Of a stretch of DNA of 64,000 nucleotides, positions 61,082 to 64,000 are shown piece by piece. Both the position numbers and the translations under genes were made by a program. The notes beneath the pieces are model-generated. The model saw only the letters and a list, made by a program, of their open reading frames with translations. It searched no databases and was not told the DNA's origin. Source of the DNA: Gammaproteobacteria bacterium RIFCSPHIGHO2_12_FULL_35_23 (lineage in GTDB: Bacteria > Pseudomonadota > Gammaproteobacteria > UBA12402); NCBI GenBank assembly GCA_001801465.1, contig MGXT01000026.1:1-64000 (forward strand), in the 5' to 3' direction. Every line of letters starts with the position of its first letter. Position 1 is the first letter of the stretch.

Positions 61082-63664
61082 ATGAATATGATATTAAAAA
61101 GAAACAGGCGCTTAAGTTTCAAAACTATAGCTGTTTTTTCCTTAACCATCTGGTGCATTTTCGCGATCTATGCTTTTTACTATCCTCAATCAAAAAACTT
61201 TTATAATTATATTGCCTACATTACTTCAGTATTTTATATTTTAACTTTGCTATTTATAGGAAAAGTTTGTTCTCAAACCTCTCAAAAAGATCGTTTCACT
61301 TTTTTGATATTTGGAATAGGTATTTTAGTTTCACTTATCAAAGACTCCATTGCCAACTACATATTACCTAATCTTGCATGGTTACATATTCCTAAAGAAT
61401 TTGGTTATTCATTTGTCTACATAGGCTATATCAAATCCTATTTTTGGAATATTATAGTACTTGTTTTTTTAATAACTTTATTAAAAAAATATTTTATGAA
61501 CAAAATAGTTTATAAACCTAGCTTTTTAATTTTCATTATTTTTTATTTAATTCTCTTTTCAGTTTTACTTTATTTTAGTCAGCCACAAAAACTCCAACAT
61601 ATTAATTGGATGAATATTGCCTATTTTGGCATATGGTTTATTGATAGTATTAATTTTATTCTGATCATTTATGCATTAATTCATAGCAAAAATATCAACC
61701 TTAGCTGGCTATTAAGCAGTTTAGTCGTAATGGTTAGTATCGAATTTTCAGCTGTTTTTTATTATAATTATAACTACAATCAAAATTTTGACGCACTCAG
61801 TGATTTATTTTGGTTATTATGGATAATATTAGCTTTTTTAGCATTCTATCGTATCTATCATAAAAAAAACTACCAAATTAACAGCTGGTTTGTTGCTCCT
61901 AATACACTAGAGTCAAAATTAGCATTTTCAACTTTTGCCCTAACTAACTTAGGTCTTATTATATTTTTCATACTAGCTTATATGTTTGATTTCATAAATA
62001 CCCAAAAATTTATCTGCGGATTTTTATTAATAATGACCTATAGCTTAATCTCTATACTGATTGCAAAACGAATAGCCGGGTCTTTTACGAAACCCTTTCA
62101 ACAGTTACAATGTAATATACAGGAGTTAATGTCATTACAAAAAATACCAACTAAATCTTTTCATTTTGAAATTTCTGAGTTTGATTTTTTACAAAAATTT
62201 ATTGTCAATCATTTTACAGAATATAACAACAAATCGGAACAAATTAAAACAATGGCAAAAATGGCTGTCCAAGTTGCACACGATATACGTTCTCCTGCTG
62301 CTGCAATTATGATGCTAGTAAAAGAAGAAACAAATTTACCTGAACAACAACGAATTTCTTTACGAGAAGCAGCAACACGCGTACAAGATATTGCAAATAA
62401 CTTACTAAATAATTATCAACAAAAACAAGTTTACTCACAATCGCATTTGCTCATGCTAGTACCAACTATCTTATCAGTTATCTCTGAAAAAAGAGCTCAA
62501 TATCATAATAAAAAAATAAATATTTCAACCTTAATTAACAAAGCGGCCTACTTTAAATATATAAATGTTAATGCTACTGATTTTAAAAGAATAATTTCCA
62601 ATTTAATTGACAATTCAGCAGAGGCAGTTTGCGAAAAACAATCTGGAACTATTGATATAAAAATTAAAGCAAATGATCAAAAAGTAAAAATTATTATTAC
62701 TGATAATGGCCTAGGAATAGATGATTTTCATTTAAAACAATTAAATGAAGGAAAAAAAATAAATTCTAGTAAAAAAAGCGGCTTTGGATTGGGATTAGAG
62801 TATGTTAAGCAATTTGTTATATATCATCAAGGAAATATTGAATTTGAGTCAACTCTTGGTGAAGGTACTACAATCACTTTATTGTTTAATACTGAAAAAT
62901 CACCCTGCTGGCTAGCTGAAGAAATAAGTCTTTGTCCTGATCAAAAAATAGTTATTTTAGATGATGATTATTCTATTCATGGTGCATGGGATCAACGTCT
63001 TTTTAAAATTAAATCACAGTATCACTTTTTAGAAATACATCATTTTTATTCTGGTGAAGATTGTCTTAATTATCTATCCACCCTTTCAATTAATGATCAT
63101 AAAAAAGTATTATTATTGTGTGATTATGAGCTAATTAATCAACCGTTCTCTGGGTTAGATATCATAGAAAGAAGTAAAACAAACAAATCAGTTTTAGTAA
63201 CAAGCTATTACGAAAATGAAAAAATAATAAAAAGATCAATTTTAGCGAACACTAAAATTTTACCGAAATCATTGGCAGCAGAAATACCATTAAATATTCA
63301 GATAGAAACTCAACTTTCTGTTCAACAACCAGACATTATATTAATTGATGACCAAAAAGAATTAAGTCTCATTATTCAATTCTTGGCAAAAAGTAAAAAT
63401 ATAACTATGGATGTATTTAACGATCCTTATAGTTTATGGGAAAAACTAGCTTACTACCCTTTTAATATAATAATATGTTTTGACTATGATTTAAATCTAC
63501 CAATCAATGGTATTGAATTAGCTTATCAGCTATACAGTTTAGGGTATCATAATTTATACTTAGCAACGGGTTATGACATTAAACAAAGTGATGTTCCTTA
63601 TTTTATTAAAGTACTTTCTGATAAAATGATGTTGTTAAAATTGAGTAACACTAAATCAACATAA
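61082..63664 (+). CDS. Hybrid histidine kinase with seven or more TM helices and two receiver-like domains
   Basis: An 860-residue membrane kinase. Residues ~15-330 hold eight or nine hydrophobic segments with no recognised sensor domain. The DHp His is residue 400 in QVAHDIRSPAAAIMM, then the N box SNLIDNSAEAVCEKQSG and G boxes ITDNGLGIDDFH and SGFGLGLEYVKQF. After residue ~625 there are two receiver-like domains: the first starts IVILDDDYSIHGAW and has LLLCDYELINQ with the phospho-acceptor Asp; the second starts DIILIDDQKELS and has IICFDYDLNLP. The second ends without a standard lysine. Output is unknown; no response regulator is adjacent. Confidence 0.85.
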   Translation: MNMILKRNRRLSFKTIAVFSLTIWCIFAIYAFYYPQSKNFYNYIAYITSVFYILTLLFIGKVCSQTSQKDRFTFLIFGIGILVSLIKDSIANYILPNLAWLHIPKEFGYSFVYIGYIKSYFWNIIVLVFLITLLKKYFMNKIVYKPSFLIFIIFYLILFSVLLYFSQPQKLQHINWMNIAYFGIWFIDSINFILIIYALIHSKNINLSWLLSSLVVMVSIEFSAVFYYNYNYNQNFDALSDLFWLLWIILAFLAFYRIYHKKNYQINSWFVAPNTLESKLAFSTFALTNLGLIIFFILAYMFDFINTQKFICGFLLIMTYSLISILIAKRIAGSFTKPFQQLQCNIQELMSLQKIPTKSFHFEISEFDFLQKFIVNHFTEYNNKSEQIKTMAKMAVQVAHDIRSPAAAIMMLVKEETNLPEQQRISLREAATRVQDIANNLLNNYQQKQVYSQSHLLMLVPTILSVISEKRAQYHNKKINISTLINKAAYFKYINVNATDFKRIISNLIDNSAEAVCEKQSGTIDIKIKANDQKVKIIITDNGLGIDDFHLKQLNEGKKINSSKKSGFGLGLEYVKQFVIYHQGNIEFESTLGEGTTITLLFNTEKSPCWLAEEISLCPDQKIVILDDDYSIHGAWDQRLFKIKSQYHFLEIHHFYSGEDCLNYLSTLSINDHKKVLLLCDYELINQPFSGLDIIERSKTNKSVLVTSYYENEKIIKRSILANTKILPKSLAAEIPLNIQIETQLSVQQPDIILIDDQKELSLIIQFLAKSKNITMDVFNDPYSLWEKLAYYPFNIIICFDYDLNLPINGIELAYQLYSLGYHNLYLATGYDIKQSDVPYFIKVLSDKMMLLKLSNTKST

Positions 63665-63781
63665 AAAATATTTCTTTATCTAAATGTTGAACTATTATTG
63701 AATACGATGGACTATTAATTTTCTTTGTTTTATCTCTCCTTTCTGTATTTGATTAGCTTAATATTATTTTTATTAAGATCT

Positions 63782-64000
63782 TTATTTTTGTAAGTGAGAC
63801 AAAAATAATGCTTTTACTTTTTTCCATTCTGGTTTAGTTAAACGATAGCGCCATTGTGCTTTATGTTTACCATCTAATTCTATCACTTTGTTTTCTTCAA
63901 TTTCATATAAATTAATGTCAAAATTAACAAAGAAATTGCGCATTCCAGTATTTTCTTCCATTGTCTTAAAAATAATGTTTTCAAGCCCCAAAGTTTCAAA
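63782..64000 (-). CDS. Unknown protein, C-terminal part (cut by window edge)
   Basis: A frame entering from the right edge reads ETLGLENIIFKTMEENTG and ends RLTKPEWKKVKALFLSHLQK with a stop at 63784-63782. About 72 residues are visible, with no signal or membrane segment. The beginning lies outside the window and I do not recognise the family. It converges with the histidine-kinase gene. Confidence 0.5.
   Translation of the reverse strand, partial: FETLGLENIIFKTMEENTGMRNFFVNFDINLYEIEENKVIELDGKHKAQWRYRLTKPEWKKVKALFLSHLQK

Noticed and set aside
1..64000. tRNA, rRNA, CRISPR arrays and riboswitches
   Set aside because: I scanned for T-loop sequences, regular spaced repeats and conserved leader motifs and saw none that hold up; a covariance-model search would be decisive.

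Overview
The window is AT-rich DNA (roughly one third G+C by eye) with tightly packed genes. The gene content points to a host- or amoeba-associated gammaproteobacterium, most likely in or near Legionellales: an E. coli-type pyrB-pyrI pair with a long class I dihydroorotase, a phhA-phhB pair, a POT-family peptide transporter, an L-2-hydroxyglutarate oxidase, small Cys-rich secreted proteins and many decayed insertion sequences. The taxonomic call is inference. I saw no rRNA, tRNA or CRISPR array.

Layout. 1-4.5 kb: small accessory genes (SnoaL/NTF2-like proteins, an alpha/beta hydrolase with a TetR regulator, a MepB-like protein, an NmrA-like reductase) and a collapsed IS30-type element. 4.5-19.1 kb: an unusual cluster that looks like an undescribed biosynthetic locus. 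A ten-gene minus-strand run (cupin, ProRS-like protein, GTP-cyclohydrolase-II-like protein, unknown protein, CapK/PaaK-type adenylating enzyme, Ldh2-type dehydrogenase, HpcH/HpaI-like protein, MccF-like S66 peptidase, ThrRS-like protein, methyltransferase) is followed by two exporters (MATE and EamA) and a full catalytic threonyl-tRNA synthetase that lacks the N-terminal TGS domain. The pattern of an extra tRNA synthetase, an MccF-like peptidase and exporters is what a producer of a synthetase-targeting compound would carry for self-protection.

19.1-24.8 kb: a secreted protein, a methyltransferase pseudogene joined to a relic of a second pyrC, an NlpC/P60 hydrolase, a PAS-LuxR regulator with a methyltransferase, and a KGG-type stress protein. 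24.9-28 kb: divergent GH65 phosphorylase and beta-phosphoglucomutase genes, a disaccharide phosphorolysis pair. 28.0-31.9 kb: a 3.96-kb Tn3-family element with 37-bp terminal inverted repeats. Its transposase and resolvase are internally deleted, and it carries a beta-lactamase-fold protein and a GH18 chitinase.

32-47.5 kb: an RND efflux pump with its adaptor, an oxidoreductase pseudogene split by an IS481 fragment, an MFS transporter, a phosphodiester glycosidase, a Dus enzyme, a large gene broken by an IS3 fragment, lhgO, a lone tyrosine recombinase, an ArgP-like regulator and a DUF397 protein. 47.5-64 kb: mostly core metabolism (peptide transporter, Ntn hydrolase, pyrD, phhBA, pyrBIC, MscS channel), a Bcr/CflA transporter, two small secreted proteins, a second S66 peptidase with a long low-complexity tail, and a hybrid histidine kinase with two receiver-like domains.
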